A DNA stretch of 64,000 nucleotides from Pelagibacteraceae bacterium AG-337-G06 (GTDB taxonomy: Bacteria > Pseudomonadota > Alphaproteobacteria > Pelagibacterales > AG-422-B15), in NCBI GenBank assembly GCA_003282175.1, contig QBZX01000008.1:1-64000 (forward strand), written 5' to 3'. Numbering within the stretch: position 1 is the stretch's first letter; each line of letters opens with the position of its first letter. The position numbers were made by a program, and so were the translations under genes. Under the pieces are notes generated by a model. It was not told where the DNA came from. It searched no databases and was given only the letters and a program-made list of their open reading frames with translations. Positions 10,155-19,924 of this stretch are shown here, in pieces.

Positions 10155-12665
10155 TTAGGAAGCTTTCTCTTTAATTGAGCTTCTCATTTCTTTTCTTGCC
10201 CTACTGCATTCTGCCATCGTACTTGAGTGGCGTGAAATGGTATCTGTAACGTAAAAGTCATTTATACTTGGAATTAATTTTTTATTTTCAAAATAAATTT
10301 CTTTTGGCTTTGCGTAATAAGCTTCTTGGTTATCGTTTATGACCACAATTCCTTCAGGAGTAAAATTGGCATCATCTGCTAAACCAATCAGGTTGTTTTT
10401 ATTTCTCTTTGTGTAGGCCCATTTCTTTTGATTATACGATAAATCATCCCAAACCTTACCTAAACTTTTTGCATATTGTACTTCGTATGGCAGAACTACG
10501 TTATTTTTCTTTTTAATGTCATTAACTACCTTGAACCCATAATGTTCGGTAAATTCTGACCAAGTTTCTGGATAATTATATTTTCTTAAATACTCTCTTT
10601 GACGATCACTGAGATCTTTCCATGGTAAATTATATATTTTATGAGCAGAGTTATTTTCAAAATCTTTAATATTCTCATTAAAAGTGTCTGATTTTTTTTC
10701 TTTTGCAGTTCTTGTATCTTTAGGCGTAATTTCAATTTCATCTTTTGATTTATTTTCTAAAAGTTTTATATATTCACATGTTTGATCATTAAAATTTTCA
10801 TTAAGATGGGGATAATCATCAAAAATTGCAGATCTTACGTCTCCTTGATCAATGAAAGGCCAGTCTAAAGACATAAGTTTGCTAATTTGGTTAATTATCT
10901 TCCAGTCCTCTTTTGCATCTCCAGGGGGATAACTGGCTTTATTGGCGAATTGAGTTCTTCCTTCTGTATTGATGTAGATGCCATCTTTTTCCGTATATGC
11001 AGCAGAAGGCAAAATGATATCAGCTGCATTTGCGCCTCTGTCACCATGGGTACCCATGTAAATAATCTTACTATTTTCAAAATGTTGGTAATTTATTTCG
11101 TCTGCACCAAATGACATTACCAGTCTAACTTTGTTGTTGTGCGCATCATCTATGATGTCGTCTAAATTTTTGTTTTTCTGGTAACATCCGACTTCTAATG
11201 ATCCTGCTCTAGAGGCACTTAATTGTAGAACATTAAACCCGTTCCATTCGTCGTTTGCCATATTAAATTTTTCAATGAAGGATTCGAGTAGAGAATAAAT
11301 TTGAATTGAATCATCCCTATTTAACAAAGATTGTCCTACTATAAGCATTGGTTTTTTTGCTTCCAAAAGCTTTTTGGAGAATTCATTTTTATCGTACAAA
11401 ATATCAGTTAAAATATTTACATCATTTCCTAGGTGTTCATATTTGTATGTTAAGTCAAAATTTTCTCCAATGAGTGCTGCAGGCAAATCTCTTGATATTA
11501 CTTGTTTTCTAATTCGTGCATTTATAATTGGAGCTTCTTCTCTTACATTGCTACCAACTATTAATAGGCAGTCAGTTTCATCTAAACCATTAATCTTTGA
11601 GTTGAATAAGAATTGTGACCTATGGTTGAAGGGGATCTTGCAACTGTCTTGCCGACATTCAACTGACTTTATGTTTAATGTGTCAGCTAATTTTTTTATT
11701 AAATATGCAGTTTCTAAATCAATAAAGTCACCTAATAAAAAAACAATTTCTTCTGGATTATTTGACTTTAAAAGTTCTGTAACTTTTGAAAGTGACTCAT
11801 TCCAATCACTTTCTACAAACTTTCCATTATTTTTAATTAAAGGTGTGTCAATGCGTTGTGTTAATAGTCCATCGCAAGCATAGCGAGTCTTATCAGAGAT
11901 CCATTCTTCATTAATGTCTTCATTTAATACTGGCAGGATCCTTTTAACTTTCCACCCATACGTATCTACTCTTATGTTTGAACCTACAGCATCCATTACA
12001 TCAATGGACTCTGTTTTCTTTAGCTCCCATGGTCTTGCTTCAAATTGATAAGGTTTAGAAGTTAACGCTCCTACGGGACAGAGGTCCACAATGTTTGCAG
12101 ATAATTCAGAATCGAGTGTTTGTTCGAGGTAAGTCGTTATCTCCATACTCTCGCCCCTATTAAGCGCACCCAATTGATTAACACCGGCAACCTCATCGCC
12201 AAATCGAATACATCTCGTACAATGTATACAACGGGTCATGTATGTTTTAATAAGAGGACCCATGTGCTTTTCATCTACTGATCTTTTATTTTCATTAAAT
12301 CTTGAGTTTTCAGGTCCAAATGCAACTGTCTGATCTTGTAAGTCACATTCACCTCCCTGATCACAAACCGGACAGTCAAGTGGGTGGTTTATGAGAAGAA
12401 ACTCCATAACTCCTTCTCGAGCTTTTTTAACTGTTTGGGTATTTGTATGGATAGACATGCCTTCATTTATTGGCATTGCACAGGATGCAACCGGTTTTGG
12501 AGCACCTTCAACGTCTACAAGGCACATCCGACAATTACCAGCTATAGACAATCGATCATGATAACAAAATCTGGGTATTTCAAGGCCAGCTTCCTCACAG
12601 GCCTGAAGGATTGTTACTCCCTCTTGAACATCATTTTCTATACCATTTATTTTGACCTTAACCAT
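10155..12665 (-). CDS. nuoG: NADH-quinone oxidoreductase subunit G, with a C-terminal insertion
   Basis: NuoG is the large iron-sulfur subunit of the peripheral arm. N-terminal [2Fe-2S] ligands are C34, C45, C48 and C62. The H94/C98/C101/C107 set and C146/C149/C152/C196 bind [4Fe-4S] clusters, and a molybdopterin-oxidoreductase-type domain follows. The final [17 protein letters not shown] is the normal alphaproteobacterial end. Between that end and the oxidoreductase domain lies an extra stretch, about residues 640-795, rich in Lys, Asn and aromatics. It contains two related motifs, [19 protein letters not shown] (681-699) and [18 protein letters not shown] (738-755). Total length is 836, against about 690 usual in the class. 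It starts in a TAATG with nuoF. Confidence 0.95.
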   Translation of the reverse strand: MVKVKINGIENDVQEGVTILQACEEAGLEIPRFCYHDRLSIAGNCRMCLVDVEGAPKPVASCAMPINEGMSIHTNTQTVKKAREGVMEFLLINHPLDCPVCDQGGECDLQDQTVAFGPENSRFNENKRSVDEKHMGPLIKTYMTRCIHCTRCIRFGDEVAGVNQLGALNRGESMEITTYLEQTLDSELSANIVDLCPVGALTSKPYQFEARPWELKKTESIDVMDAVGSNIRVDTYGWKVKRILPVLNEDINEEWISDKTRYACDGLLTQRIDTPLIKNNGKFVESDWNESLSKVTELLKSNNPEEIVFLLGDFIDLETAYLIKKLADTLNIKSVECRQDSCKIPFNHRSQFLFNSKINGLDETDCLLIVGSNVREEAPIINARIRKQVISRDLPAALIGENFDLTYKYEHLGNDVNILTDILYDKNEFSKKLLEAKKPMLIVGQSLLNRDDSIQIYSLLESFIEKFNMANDEWNGFNVLQLSASRAGSLEVGCYQKNKNLDDIIDDAHNNKVRLVMSFGADEINYQHFENSKIIYMGTHGDRGANAADIILPSAAYTEKDGIYINTEGRTQFANKASYPPGDAKEDWKIINQISKLMSLDWPFIDQGDVRSAIFDDYPHLNENFNDQTCEYIKLLENKSKDEIEITPKDTRTAKEKKSDTFNENIKDFENNSAHKIYNLPWKDLSDRQREYLRKYNYPETWSEFTEHYGFKVVNDIKKKNNVVLPYEVQYAKSLGKVWDDLSYNQKKWAYTKRNKNNLIGLADDANFTPEGIVVINDNQEAYYAKPKEIYFENKKLIPSINDFYVTDTISRHSSTMAECSRARKEMRSSIKEKAS

Positions 12666-13933
12666 TATGCAGCTCGGATTTTAGTTAAACTTTCTTCTAT
12701 TTCTTCTCTAAAGTGCCTGAACAAACCTTGAATTGGCCATGCCGCTGCATCGCCAAGAGCACAAATCGTGTGTCCTTCAATTTGTTTGGTAACATCAAGT
12801 AATTTATCGATATCAGTAGAAGTTGCATTTCCTTCTCCAATTTTTTCCATCATTCTCCACAACCACCCAGTGCCTTCACGACATGGGGTACATTGACCGC
12901 AACTTTCATGTTTATAAAAATGAGATAATTTTGATATGGCCTTTACCAGATCAGTACTTTTATCCATAACAATAACAGCTGCAGTTCCTAACCCACTTTT
13001 AACTTCTGCAAGAGAGTCAAAGTCCATTAAAACACTATCACATATATTTCTTGGTATTAGTGGAACTGAAGACCCTCCAGGTATAATAGCTTTTAAATTA
13101 TCCCATCCTCCCATAACTCCACCAGCATGTTTTTCTATCAATTCACGAAGAGGTATGCCCATTTCTTCTTCAATATTACATGGGTTGTTGACGTGTCCTG
13201 AAATGCAAAAAACCTTTGTCCCTGTATTTTTCTTTCTACCAAATGAAGAAAACCAATCTCCTCCTCTTCTTAGTATTGTAGGGACTACAGCAATAGTCTC
13301 AACATTATTGACAGTTGTTGGGGCTCCATACAGGCCCTTATTCGCAGGGAATGGTGGTTTAAGTCGAGGGAATCCTTTTTTACCCTCAAGACTCTCAAGA
13401 AGCGCCGTCTCCTCTCCACATATATAGGCGCCTGCTCCTCGGTGAAGATATACATCAAAATCCCAACCAGACTTAGCAGCATTCTTCCCAACCAGACCTG
13501 CTTCGTAAGCCTCATCAATTGCATTCTGAAGAACAACAGCTTCATTAAAATATTCACCTCTTATGTAAATATAACAAGTATGTGCGTTCATGGCGAAAGA
13601 AGCCAGCAGGCATCCTTCGATAAGCTTATGGGGTTCATTTCTTATCATATCACGGTCTTTACAAGTCCCTGGTTCGGACTCATCAGCATTAACAACAAGA
13701 TAGTTGTTCAGTGCAGGGTCTTTAGGCATGAAAGACCATTTCAATCCTGTCGGAAAACCAGCACCGCCGCGCCCTCTTAACTCAGATTTTTTCATTTCAT
13801 CAATGATCCAATCGCGTCCTTTTTTTATGAGTGTTTTCGTATTGTCCCAATCACCTCTTTTTTTAGCACTCTTTAAACTGTATGCATCATCTCCAAAGAG
13901 ATTTGTAAATATTTTATCCTTTTCTTTTAACAT
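12665..13933 (-). CDS. nuoF: NADH-quinone oxidoreductase subunit F (NADH and FMN site)
   Basis: NuoF oxidises NADH through FMN and passes electrons to cluster N3. The nucleotide/FMN loop [13 protein letters not shown] lies at about 54-66, followed by [13 protein letters not shown], the [19 protein letters not shown] block, and the cluster motif [11 protein letters not shown] with a later Cys in HTICALGD. Length is 422 residues. It is in TAATG overlap with both nuoE and nuoG. Confidence 0.97.
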   Translation of the reverse strand: MLKEKDKIFTNLFGDDAYSLKSAKKRGDWDNTKTLIKKGRDWIIDEMKKSELRGRGGAGFPTGLKWSFMPKDPALNNYLVVNADESEPGTCKDRDMIRNEPHKLIEGCLLASFAMNAHTCYIYIRGEYFNEAVVLQNAIDEAYEAGLVGKNAAKSGWDFDVYLHRGAGAYICGEETALLESLEGKKGFPRLKPPFPANKGLYGAPTTVNNVETIAVVPTILRRGGDWFSSFGRKKNTGTKVFCISGHVNNPCNIEEEMGIPLRELIEKHAGGVMGGWDNLKAIIPGGSSVPLIPRNICDSVLMDFDSLAEVKSGLGTAAVIVMDKSTDLVKAISKLSHFYKHESCGQCTPCREGTGWLWRMMEKIGEGNATSTDIDKLLDVTKQIEGHTICALGDAAAWPIQGLFRHFREEIEESLTKIRAA

Positions 13934-14490
13934 TATGAAACCGCCTTCGAACTAGTTCGACCATTTTGTGATCCAACTTTAATTTCTTTGCCATCCATCA
14001 ATGACTGCAGTATATTTTTTGTTGTGTCGTATGTTAGATCTTCATAGTAATCATCATTAATTTGAACTAAAGGAGCGTTGACACATGCACCCAGACACTC
14101 AACTTGCATCCAAGAAAAAAGGCCATCTTTTGATAGAGTATTTTGATCAGGTGAAATCATTTCTTTACATGCTTTAGCAACTTGGTCTGATCCTCTAAGC
14201 CAACATGGTGTTGTTCCACATACTTGAACTAAATATTTGCCGTTGTACTTTGTGTAATACATTGAGTAAAAAGTAACAACTTCCCAGGCCTTGATAAAAG
14301 GTATTTCTAAAAAGTTGGCCACATACTCTACGACATCTCTGCTCAACCAATTATCATTTTGTCTTTGGGCTAAATCTAATAATGGCATTATTGCGCTTTG
14401 TTTTCTATCTGTGGGATATTTAGCGAGTATCTTTTCTGCTTCCCGTTCATTTGTTTCGTTGAAAGAAAAATTGTCATTAAGATTGCTCAT
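13933..14490 (-). CDS. nuoE: NADH-quinone oxidoreductase subunit E (2Fe-2S)
   Basis: This thioredoxin-like subunit carries cluster N1a. The ligands are C91, C96, C132 and C136, in [11 protein letters not shown] and [10 protein letters not shown]. The N-terminal helical bundle is normal. A short charged tail follows residue 165. The start overlaps the nuoD stop by 4 nt (ATGA), and the stop forms TAATG with nuoF. Confidence 0.96.
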   Translation of the reverse strand: MSNLNDNFSFNETNEREAEKILAKYPTDRKQSAIMPLLDLAQRQNDNWLSRDVVEYVANFLEIPFIKAWEVVTFYSMYYTKYNGKYLVQVCGTTPCWLRGSDQVAKACKEMISPDQNTLSKDGLFSWMQVECLGACVNAPLVQINDDYYEDLTYDTTKNILQSLMDGKEIKVGSQNGRTSSKAVS

Positions 14491-15659
14491 CTATCCACCT
14501 CTCCAAAGACAATAGCAATAGATCCAAGTATTGCTGGTACGTCTGCTAGCAAGTGTCCTTTTGATAATAGATCAAAAGCTTGAAGGTGAGCAAACCCAGG
14601 AGCCCTAATTTTACATCTATAAGGCCGACTGGATCCATCAGCTATGAGATAAACTCCAAACTCACCTTTTGGTGCCTCAACAGCAGAATATATTTCACCT
14701 TCTGGCACATGAAAACCCTCTGTAAAAAATTTAAAATGATGAATAATAGATTCCATTGAATTCTTCATATCCATTCTTTTTGGGGCTGCAATTTTAGAGT
14801 CTCTGTTTATAACTTCACCATTTGGCATTTTATCGAGGCACTGAAGCATAATCTTAATGCTTTCCCTCATCTCATCAATTTGACATAAATAACGATCGTA
14901 ACAGTCGCCGTTTGATCCAACTGGTATTTTGAAATCAAGTTTATCGTAACAATCGTAAGGTTGAGATTTCCTTAAATCCCATGGAACGCCACATGCTCTT
15001 AAAACAAATCCACTAAACCCTCTATCAACAGCATCTTCTTTGGATACCTTTCCTATATTCACATTTCTTTGCTTGAATATTCTATTTTCAGTCAACAAAC
15101 TTTCAATATCATCAAGTGCTTTTGGGAAGTTATTACAAAAATCAAAGATCTTATCAGTTAAGCCATCTGGTAGATCTTGATGAACCCCACCTGCTCTGAA
15201 ATATGCAGCATGAAATCTTGAACCAGAAACTTCCTCATAAAAATCGAGTAATTTTTCTCTTTCATCAAAACCCCATGTAATTGGTGTCATTGCACCAACA
15301 TCCATGGCTGTTGTAGTTACATTTAAAAGATGACTAAGTAATCGACCAATTTCAGAAAATAAAACTCTTATATATTGCCCTCTTTCAGGAACCTCAACAT
15401 CAAGCAACTTTTCAATTGCTAATGCAAAAGCATGTTCTTGGTTCATCGGCGCGACGTAATCCAGCCGGTCAAAATACGGCAACGCTTGTAAATAGGTTTT
15501 GTGTTCAATTAATTTCTCAGTACCGCGATGCAATAATCCTATATGTGGATCAGCTCTTTCTACAATTTCGCCATCAAGATCTAAAATTAGTCTCAAGACA
15601 CCGTGCGCAGCGGGATGCACCGGTCCAAAATTTACAGTAACTGTTTTACTACTACTCAT
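14487..15659 (-). CDS. nuoD: NADH-quinone oxidoreductase subunit D
   Basis: NuoD is the 49-kDa homologue that lines the quinone-binding cavity. It keeps the hydrogenase-large-subunit-derived fold: [15 protein letters not shown] at the N-terminus, [12 protein letters not shown], and the C-terminal [19 protein letters not shown] with the closing FGEVDR. Length is 390 residues. NuoC and NuoD are separate genes here, not fused as in enterobacteria. The start overlaps nuoC by 8 nt. Confidence 0.97.
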   Translation of the reverse strand: MSSSKTVTVNFGPVHPAAHGVLRLILDLDGEIVERADPHIGLLHRGTEKLIEHKTYLQALPYFDRLDYVAPMNQEHAFALAIEKLLDVEVPERGQYIRVLFSEIGRLLSHLLNVTTTAMDVGAMTPITWGFDEREKLLDFYEEVSGSRFHAAYFRAGGVHQDLPDGLTDKIFDFCNNFPKALDDIESLLTENRIFKQRNVNIGKVSKEDAVDRGFSGFVLRACGVPWDLRKSQPYDCYDKLDFKIPVGSNGDCYDRYLCQIDEMRESIKIMLQCLDKMPNGEVINRDSKIAAPKRMDMKNSMESIIHHFKFFTEGFHVPEGEIYSAVEAPKGEFGVYLIADGSSRPYRCKIRAPGFAHLQAFDLLSKGHLLADVPAILGSIAIVFGEVDR

Positions 15660-16245
15660 TATTTTTCTTTTCTTCTTTCAAATAATTTGTTCTCTCCCAG
15701 GGACTCTGAATGTCAAAACTTCTGAAATCTTGTTGTAAATTTACTGGCTCATGAATTATTTTTTTATCAATTTCGTCATATCTAATTTCAACATTACCAC
15801 TAAGTGGAAAATCCTTTCTTAATGGATATCCCTCAAAACCGTAATCTGTAAGAATTCTTCTTAAGTCAGGATGATCCTTAAATTGAATGCCATACATATC
15901 AAATGCTTCGCGTTCAAACCAATTTGCAGCAGGAAAGATAGATGTAATACTGGGGATTATTTCATCTTCACCAATAATTATTTTTATTCTTAAACGACTA
16001 TTATGTTTAAAACTTAAGAAGTGGTAGATAACCTCAAATCTTTTTTGTCGATCAGGGAAATCAACTCCGGCAATATCAGTAATCTGCCTAAATTCACAAG
16101 CTTCATCATTTTTTATAAAATCAACTACATCTAAAATTTGATTAGTGGAAATGGATATTTGTAGTTGATTGAAATCATCTGAAATTTCAATGGGGTTACA
16201 TTTCTTTTTTATAGCCTCTTTAGCTACTTCAATGCTCTTTGACAT
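15652..16245 (-). CDS. nuoC: NADH-quinone oxidoreductase subunit C
   Basis: This is the 30-kDa peripheral-arm subunit that packs against NuoD. The family signature is intact: [20 protein letters not shown] followed by [21 protein letters not shown]. The length of 197 residues is typical. It shares TAATG with nuoB and overlaps nuoD by 8 nt, which suggests translation of the B-C-D segment is coupled. Confidence 0.96.
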   Translation of the reverse strand: MSKSIEVAKEAIKKKCNPIEISDDFNQLQISISTNQILDVVDFIKNDEACEFRQITDIAGVDFPDRQKRFEVIYHFLSFKHNSRLRIKIIIGEDEIIPSITSIFPAANWFEREAFDMYGIQFKDHPDLRRILTDYGFEGYPLRKDFPLSGNVEIRYDEIDKKIIHEPVNLQQDFRSFDIQSPWERTNYLKEEKKNNE

Positions 16246-16766
16246 TATCTTTTTATATTACCCTCGCGCCTAATTTTCTTTTGAAGTTGTAGAAGTCCGT
16301 ATAACAATCCTTCTGCAGTTGGTGGGCATCCAGGCACATAAACATCTACTGGAATAATTCGATCACACCCTCTTACAACGGAATAAGAATAATGATAATA
16401 ACCACCACCATTTGCACAACTTCCCATTGAAATAACGTACCTAGGTTCAGGCATTTGGTCATATGCTTTTCGTAATGCCGATGCCATTTTATTCGTTAGC
16501 GTTCCAGCAACTATTAAAACGTCTGCATGTCTTGGTGATGCTCTTGGTGCGGCTCCAAACCTTTCAACATCATAACGTGGCGTACCGACGTGCATCATTT
16601 CTACTGCACAACAGGCTAAGCCAAACGTCATCCAATGCAGTGAGCCTGTTCTTGCCCAATTTATAAGATTGTTGATGCTTGTTACAACAAAGCCTTTATC
16701 TGCGTAGAGTTCTTTTAGCCTTTCTAATTCAGGGCTTGTTTCTTGAATGTCAGTATTTATTGCCAT
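16245..16766 (-). CDS. nuoB: NADH-quinone oxidoreductase subunit B (cluster N2)
   Basis: NuoB binds N2, the terminal [4Fe-4S] cluster that reduces quinone. The ligands, numbered from the chosen start, are the tandem C52-C53 in [11 protein letters not shown]117 in GSCANGGG and C147 in [11 protein letters not shown] chose the ATG at 16766 ([10 protein letters not shown]). The frame is also open to a GTG at 16787, which would add seven residues inside nuoA. With the ATG, the overlap with nuoA is 10 nt and a GAAGAAGGG sequence lies upstream. Length is 173 residues. Confidence 0.95.
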   Translation of the reverse strand: MAINTDIQETSPELERLKELYADKGFVVTSINNLINWARTGSLHWMTFGLACCAVEMMHVGTPRYDVERFGAAPRASPRHADVLIVAGTLTNKMASALRKAYDQMPEPRYVISMGSCANGGGYYHYSYSVVRGCDRIIPVDVYVPGCPPTAEGLLYGLLQLQKKIRREGNIKR

Positions 16767-17122
16767 TCTAAGGCGCCCTTCTTCCACTCATAAATAAATC
16801 CTATCGTAAGTACTCCGAGAAAAATCATCATTGAGATAAAACCGAATAATCCAAGCGTTCCAAAAGTTACTGCCCATGGGAAAAGAAATGCAACTTCAAG
16901 ATCAAAAATGATGAATAATAGTGTTACCAGATAAAAACGAACGTCAAACTTCATTCTGGAATCTCCAAATTGTTCAAAGCCACATTCATACGCTGAATTT
17001 TTTTCAGAATCCGGATTGCTTACAGCAGCTAAATAATTGGCGAGTACGAACAGGCAGCTAATCGCAAGTGCTACGAAGATAAAAATTAAAATAGGCATAT
17101 ATTCACTAAGTGCGTAGTTCAT
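16757..17122 (-). CDS. nuoA: NADH-quinone oxidoreductase subunit A
   Basis: This three-helix membrane subunit (121 residues) is the first gene of the complex I operon. It contains the conserved [20 protein letters not shown] loop and [15 protein letters not shown], the standard ND3/NuoA signatures. No strong Shine-Dalgarno precedes the ATG at 17122. A candidate promoter lies at 17157-17184 and a terminator-like hairpin at 17314-17348, both upstream on this strand. Confidence 0.96.
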   Translation of the reverse strand: MNYALSEYMPILIFIFVALAISCLFVLANYLAAVSNPDSEKNSAYECGFEQFGDSRMKFDVRFYLVTLLFIIFDLEVAFLFPWAVTFGTLGLFGFISMMIFLGVLTIGFIYEWKKGALEWQ

Positions 17123-17156
17123 ATCTGTTTATTGAGTCGTATTAGTATCATGCTGA

Positions 17157-17184
17157 AATATATATTTTAATCTCTTAAATTCAA
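17157..17184 (-). promoter_or_regulatory. Candidate promoter of the nuo operon
   Basis: On the minus strand, TTGAAT (17184-17179) and TATATT (17162-17157) are separated by 16 nt. Transcription would start near 17150, about 30 nt before the nuoA ATG. The region is very AT-rich, so chance matches are likely. Confidence 0.35.
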
Positions 17185-17313
17185 GCGAATCATGGAAAAA
17201 TTAAGCATTCCTTCCGTTAGCGATTGTAATATCCACAAAAACTGTACTTTATATGATGTGGCGTATTACCCTAATATACAGATATATAGGTATTTCTTTG
17301 CTATTTAATAAAA

Positions 17314-17348
17314 AATGACTGATTTTAGGGAAATACTTACCAGTCATT
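17314..17348 (-). terminator. Terminator-like hairpin upstream of nuoA
   Basis: AATGACTG and CAGTCATT form a perfect 8-bp inverted repeat around 19 nt. Read on the minus strand, the second arm runs straight into a T-rich tract, as in an intrinsic terminator. No annotated minus-strand gene ends here. It might stop antisense transcription, end a small RNA, or act as a leader attenuator for nuo. The large loop makes it weaker than a classical terminator. Confidence 0.4.
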
Positions 17349-17464
17349 GGAGACTTAAGTCAATTAATATGCTTACTCTTTATCAATAATTTCAAATAAA
17401 TTAAAACTCTGATTGGTTTTTTTCATCAATCCCAAAAAACGATAGTTTAAGTTAAAATCACAAT

Positions 17465-17470
17465 TATAAT
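17465..17470 (+). promoter_or_regulatory. Perfect -10 hexamer six bases before the SMP-30-like start
   Basis: TATAAT ends 6 nt before the ATG at 17477. A transcript from it would begin at or next to the start codon, and no Shine-Dalgarno is present, so the mRNA may be leaderless. No good -35 element is visible at the expected distance. Confidence 0.35.
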
Positions 17471-17476
17471 TACCTG

Positions 17477-18400
17477 ATGTTTACTTTATTAGCTGAAAAT
17501 CTTCATTTTGGGGAAGGACCTAGGTGGCACAATAATAAATTATGGTTTTCAGACTTTTACCAACATTCAGTAATGACGTTGGATCTTAGTGGTAAAATTG
17601 AAAAAATAGTTGAAATCCCTAATCAACCTTCTGGGTTAGGATGGTTGCCTAATGGGGACTTGCTCATTGTTTCGATGCTTGATCGAAAAATAATGAAATA
17701 CAGCAACAATGAACTCTCACTTCACTCAGACTTATCTAAGCTAACGCCATTCAGATGCAATGACATGGTAGTGGATAAAGATGGAGATGCTTATGTTGGA
17801 AACTTTGGCTCTTTGCATCATGCAAGAGATGTAAAACCAACTTGCCTTATTCATGTTGATCCACAAGGCAATGCAAAAGTTGCTGCAAAAAAATTAGATT
17901 TTCCAAATGGAACTGTAATTACACCTGATGGGAAGAAAATGATTATTGGAGAGACCTATGCAGGAAGACTCACATCATTTGATATTGGCCTAGATAAACG
18001 GCTGAGTAATAGAAAAATATGGGCTAAAATGATGCCTACCTGGTATTACATTGGTGTGAGATTTGCATTAGCAACTATTTATAAACTATTAAATTTGCAG
18101 GTTAAAGAGGGTTCCATTACACCTTTTCCAGTACCTGATGGTATTTGCCTTGATGAAGGTAATGGAGTGTGGGTTGCTTCCCCTACCACATCTGAAGTTA
18201 TAAGGTTTGAGGAAGGGGGTGTCATTACAGATAGATTAGCTACCCCAGACAGAGCCTATGCATGCATGCTTGGTGGAGATGATGGGAAAACATTATTTGT
18301 CATTACTGGTAAATCATCAATCCCTGAAGAAGCTCAAAGTGAAAAGAATGGGAAAATTTATACAACTCTCGTAAAGTTTGCACGCGCTGGTTATCCATAG
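17477..18400 (+). CDS. SMP-30/gluconolactonase/LRE family protein
   Basis: This is a predicted six-bladed beta-propeller lactonase or esterase. The metal-binding positions of the family can be matched: E13 in FGEGPRWH, N95 in FRCNDMVVD, N144 in FPNGT and D221 in VPDGICLD. A hydrophobic stretch at about 181-212 (WYYIGVRFALATIYKLL) interrupts the propeller and might touch the membrane. There is no signal peptide, so the protein is probably cytoplasmic. The stop overlaps the next start as TAGTG. Substrate cannot be told from the sequence; sugar lactones or other lactones are possible. Confidence 0.85.
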   Translation: MFTLLAENLHFGEGPRWHNNKLWFSDFYQHSVMTLDLSGKIEKIVEIPNQPSGLGWLPNGDLLIVSMLDRKIMKYSNNELSLHSDLSKLTPFRCNDMVVDKDGDAYVGNFGSLHHARDVKPTCLIHVDPQGNAKVAAKKLDFPNGTVITPDGKKMIIGETYAGRLTSFDIGLDKRLSNRKIWAKMMPTWYYIGVRFALATIYKLLNLQVKEGSITPFPVPDGICLDEGNGVWVASPTTSEVIRFEEGGVITDRLATPDRAYACMLGGDDGKTLFVITGKSSIPEEAQSEKNGKIYTTLVKFARAGYP

Positions 18401-19020
18401 TGTCTAATTATGTCTTATACGGTAGATCAGAAACTGGCTCTGATGTTGTTGAGTATTTATTTCACGAGTTTAACATTGATTACAATTTTATTCATGTGGA
18501 TGAAATAAATGTAAAAACAAACCAAGAAATTCTTAAGCATAACCCGTTAGGTCGGGTTCCAATGATTAAATTATCTAATGGTCAATATATGATCGAAAGT
18601 ATGAATATAGTTTACCATTTAGTAAATAAAGGTGGACGACTTGTCCCAAAATCAAATTCAATTGAGCGTGATAAATTTAATCAATTCATGTCTTTTTTAT
18701 CATCATCTGTCTATCCAATAATACTGTTAATATACCACCCAGATCACTACACATCTAAAAATAGTGAGTCTGACTTAATACGTAAAGCTGAAGAAATTAT
18801 AAATACCTATCTTAAATTTATTGATACAAGTATGAATACATATCTATGTGGAAATTATATCACTGCTGCAGATTACTATTTATACATGCTTCTTGCTTGG
18901 TTAGAAGAAGATGGATATTTGAATGGCTATGAAAAAATAAATAGTTTTTTCAACAAAATGTCTAAGAATCAGACAATACTAGCTGTGAAGAGGTTACAAA
19001 GTGAGAGAGAAAAAAAGTAG
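18400..19020 (+). CDS. Glutathione S-transferase family protein
   Basis: The 206-residue protein has a thioredoxin-like N-terminal domain with VLYGRSETGSDVV and the cis-proline segment GRVPMI followed by the glutathione-binding MIESMNIVYHL. An all-helical C-terminal domain follows. Expected role is conjugation or reduction of electrophiles with glutathione in the cytoplasm. It starts with GTG in a TAGTG overlap with the lactonase gene, and its end overlaps the next gene by 20 nt, so the three are probably one transcript and one function. Confidence 0.85.
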   Translation: MSNYVLYGRSETGSDVVEYLFHEFNIDYNFIHVDEINVKTNQEILKHNPLGRVPMIKLSNGQYMIESMNIVYHLVNKGGRLVPKSNSIERDKFNQFMSFLSSSVYPIILLIYHPDHYTSKNSESDLIRKAEEIINTYLKFIDTSMNTYLCGNYITAADYYLYMLLAWLEEDGYLNGYEKINSFFNKMSKNQTILAVKRLQSEREKK

Positions 19021-19588
19021 ACGTTTTTTTATTGTTTATGGGCATTACGACGATAACTCGTTCAATGCTGCCATTAAAAATACATTTATTGAAAGTGCTG
19101 AAAAAGCAGGACATAGCGTTGATATAGTCGACCTTTATAAAGATAAATTTGACCCTGTTTATGCGGGTGGTAATCCAGGGCCAGATGTTCTTGACCACAG
19201 AAGTCGAATTGATGCAAGTGATACCATCGTTCTTATTGCACCAATTTGGAATTTTAGAATGCCAGCAATTCTGGAAGGCTGGATTGATAAGGTATTAGCT
19301 CCACCATGGGCATTTACCTTTAAACAACTGGTTGGTAATTACGGATATCCTCAAGGCAATCTGGGTGACAAGAAAGCAATTATTTTTTGTACGTATGGAT
19401 CACCAAGATTGGCGATAACGACTTTCTTTTTAAATCTACCGATAAGGCGTCTAAAAAGAGGCGTTTTTCATATATGTGGCATTAAAAATATACTCTATAA
19501 ACGATATTTTGCTGTCCCTTTTGTATCGGAAAAAATAAGAAAAAAGTTTCTCAAAGACGTTCAAGATACGGCAACATTATTTCAATAG
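19001..19588 (+). CDS. NAD(P)H dehydrogenase (quinone)-like flavodoxin-fold protein
   Basis: This 195-residue protein belongs to the NQO1/KefF (Flavodoxin_2) family: flavin-dependent two-electron reductases of quinones. Visible blocks are the N-terminal FFIVYGHYDDNSFNAAI flavin phosphate loop, the DLYKDKFDP segment, IVLIAPIWNFRMPAILEGWID and CTYGSP. The start overlaps the GST gene by 20 nt; a start slightly further in is possible. With the lactonase and GST it suggests detoxification of a reactive or aromatic compound. Confidence 0.82.
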   Translation: MREKKSRRFFIVYGHYDDNSFNAAIKNTFIESAEKAGHSVDIVDLYKDKFDPVYAGGNPGPDVLDHRSRIDASDTIVLIAPIWNFRMPAILEGWIDKVLAPPWAFTFKQLVGNYGYPQGNLGDKKAIIFCTYGSPRLAITTFFLNLPIRRLKRGVFHICGIKNILYKRYFAVPFVSEKIRKKFLKDVQDTATLFQ

Positions 19589-19625
19589 ACTTGCTTTTTA
19601 ATAACAATGAAACTATTTACTTAAT

Positions 19626-19922
19626 ATGAATTTTATAAAAAAAATATGGTCCTCTATAATGGATCCAAACGTTAATCCCCTTAGTAACATTACTAATCTA
19701 AAAGTTAGACATATGGTTATGCAGATACTCGCTTTTATGTGGAGTGGTGTGTTTTCTTTATACATAGTTGACAGTATTTTTGTCTTTGGGATAACATCCA
19801 TTGCTCACGTACTATTTATTGCCGCAATTTTTATTACTGCTTTTGTATTTAATACTGCAAAAAACAGACCTCAGATTTACGATCTAAAATCCTTTAGAGG
19901 AAAAGATGGTGAGCATGACTAG
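19626..19922 (+). CDS. Small two-helix membrane protein, function unknown
   Basis: The 98-residue protein has a short basic N-terminus, two likely membrane spans (about residues 31-50 and 52-75) and a charged tail ending GKDGEHD. I do not recognise a family. It starts 37 nt after the oxidoreductase gene and ends 2 nt before the BtuF-like gene, so it is likely part of the same run. Confidence 0.65.
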   Translation: MNFIKKIWSSIMDPNVNPLSNITNLKVRHMVMQILAFMWSGVFSLYIVDSIFVFGITSIAHVLFIAAIFITAFVFNTAKNRPQIYDLKSFRGKDGEHD

Positions 19923-19924
19923 AT

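Larger units (their letters stand above)
17123..17476. other. Divergent intergenic region between nuoA and the SMP-30-like gene
   Basis: This 354-bp gap shows no convincing gene. It holds a candidate nuo promoter (17157-17184), an 8-bp inverted repeat with a T-run on the minus strand (17314-17348), a 10-bp palindrome GACTTAAGTC (17352-17361) and a TATAAT (17465-17470) next to the downstream plus-strand gene. Confidence 0.6.

Noticed and set aside
11374-11883. A 169-residue open frame antisense to nuoG
   Set aside because: It lies wholly within the well-supported nuoG gene and shows no recognisable motif; a coding shadow.
12936-13427. A 163-residue open frame antisense to nuoF
   Set aside because: nuoF has clear FMN and cluster motifs through this stretch; the antisense frame is low complexity.
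17133-17144. TAATACGACTCA on the minus strand, identical to the first 12 bases of the phage T7 promoter
   Set aside because: The rest of the T7 promoter does not match and there is no sign of phage genes; a chance match.
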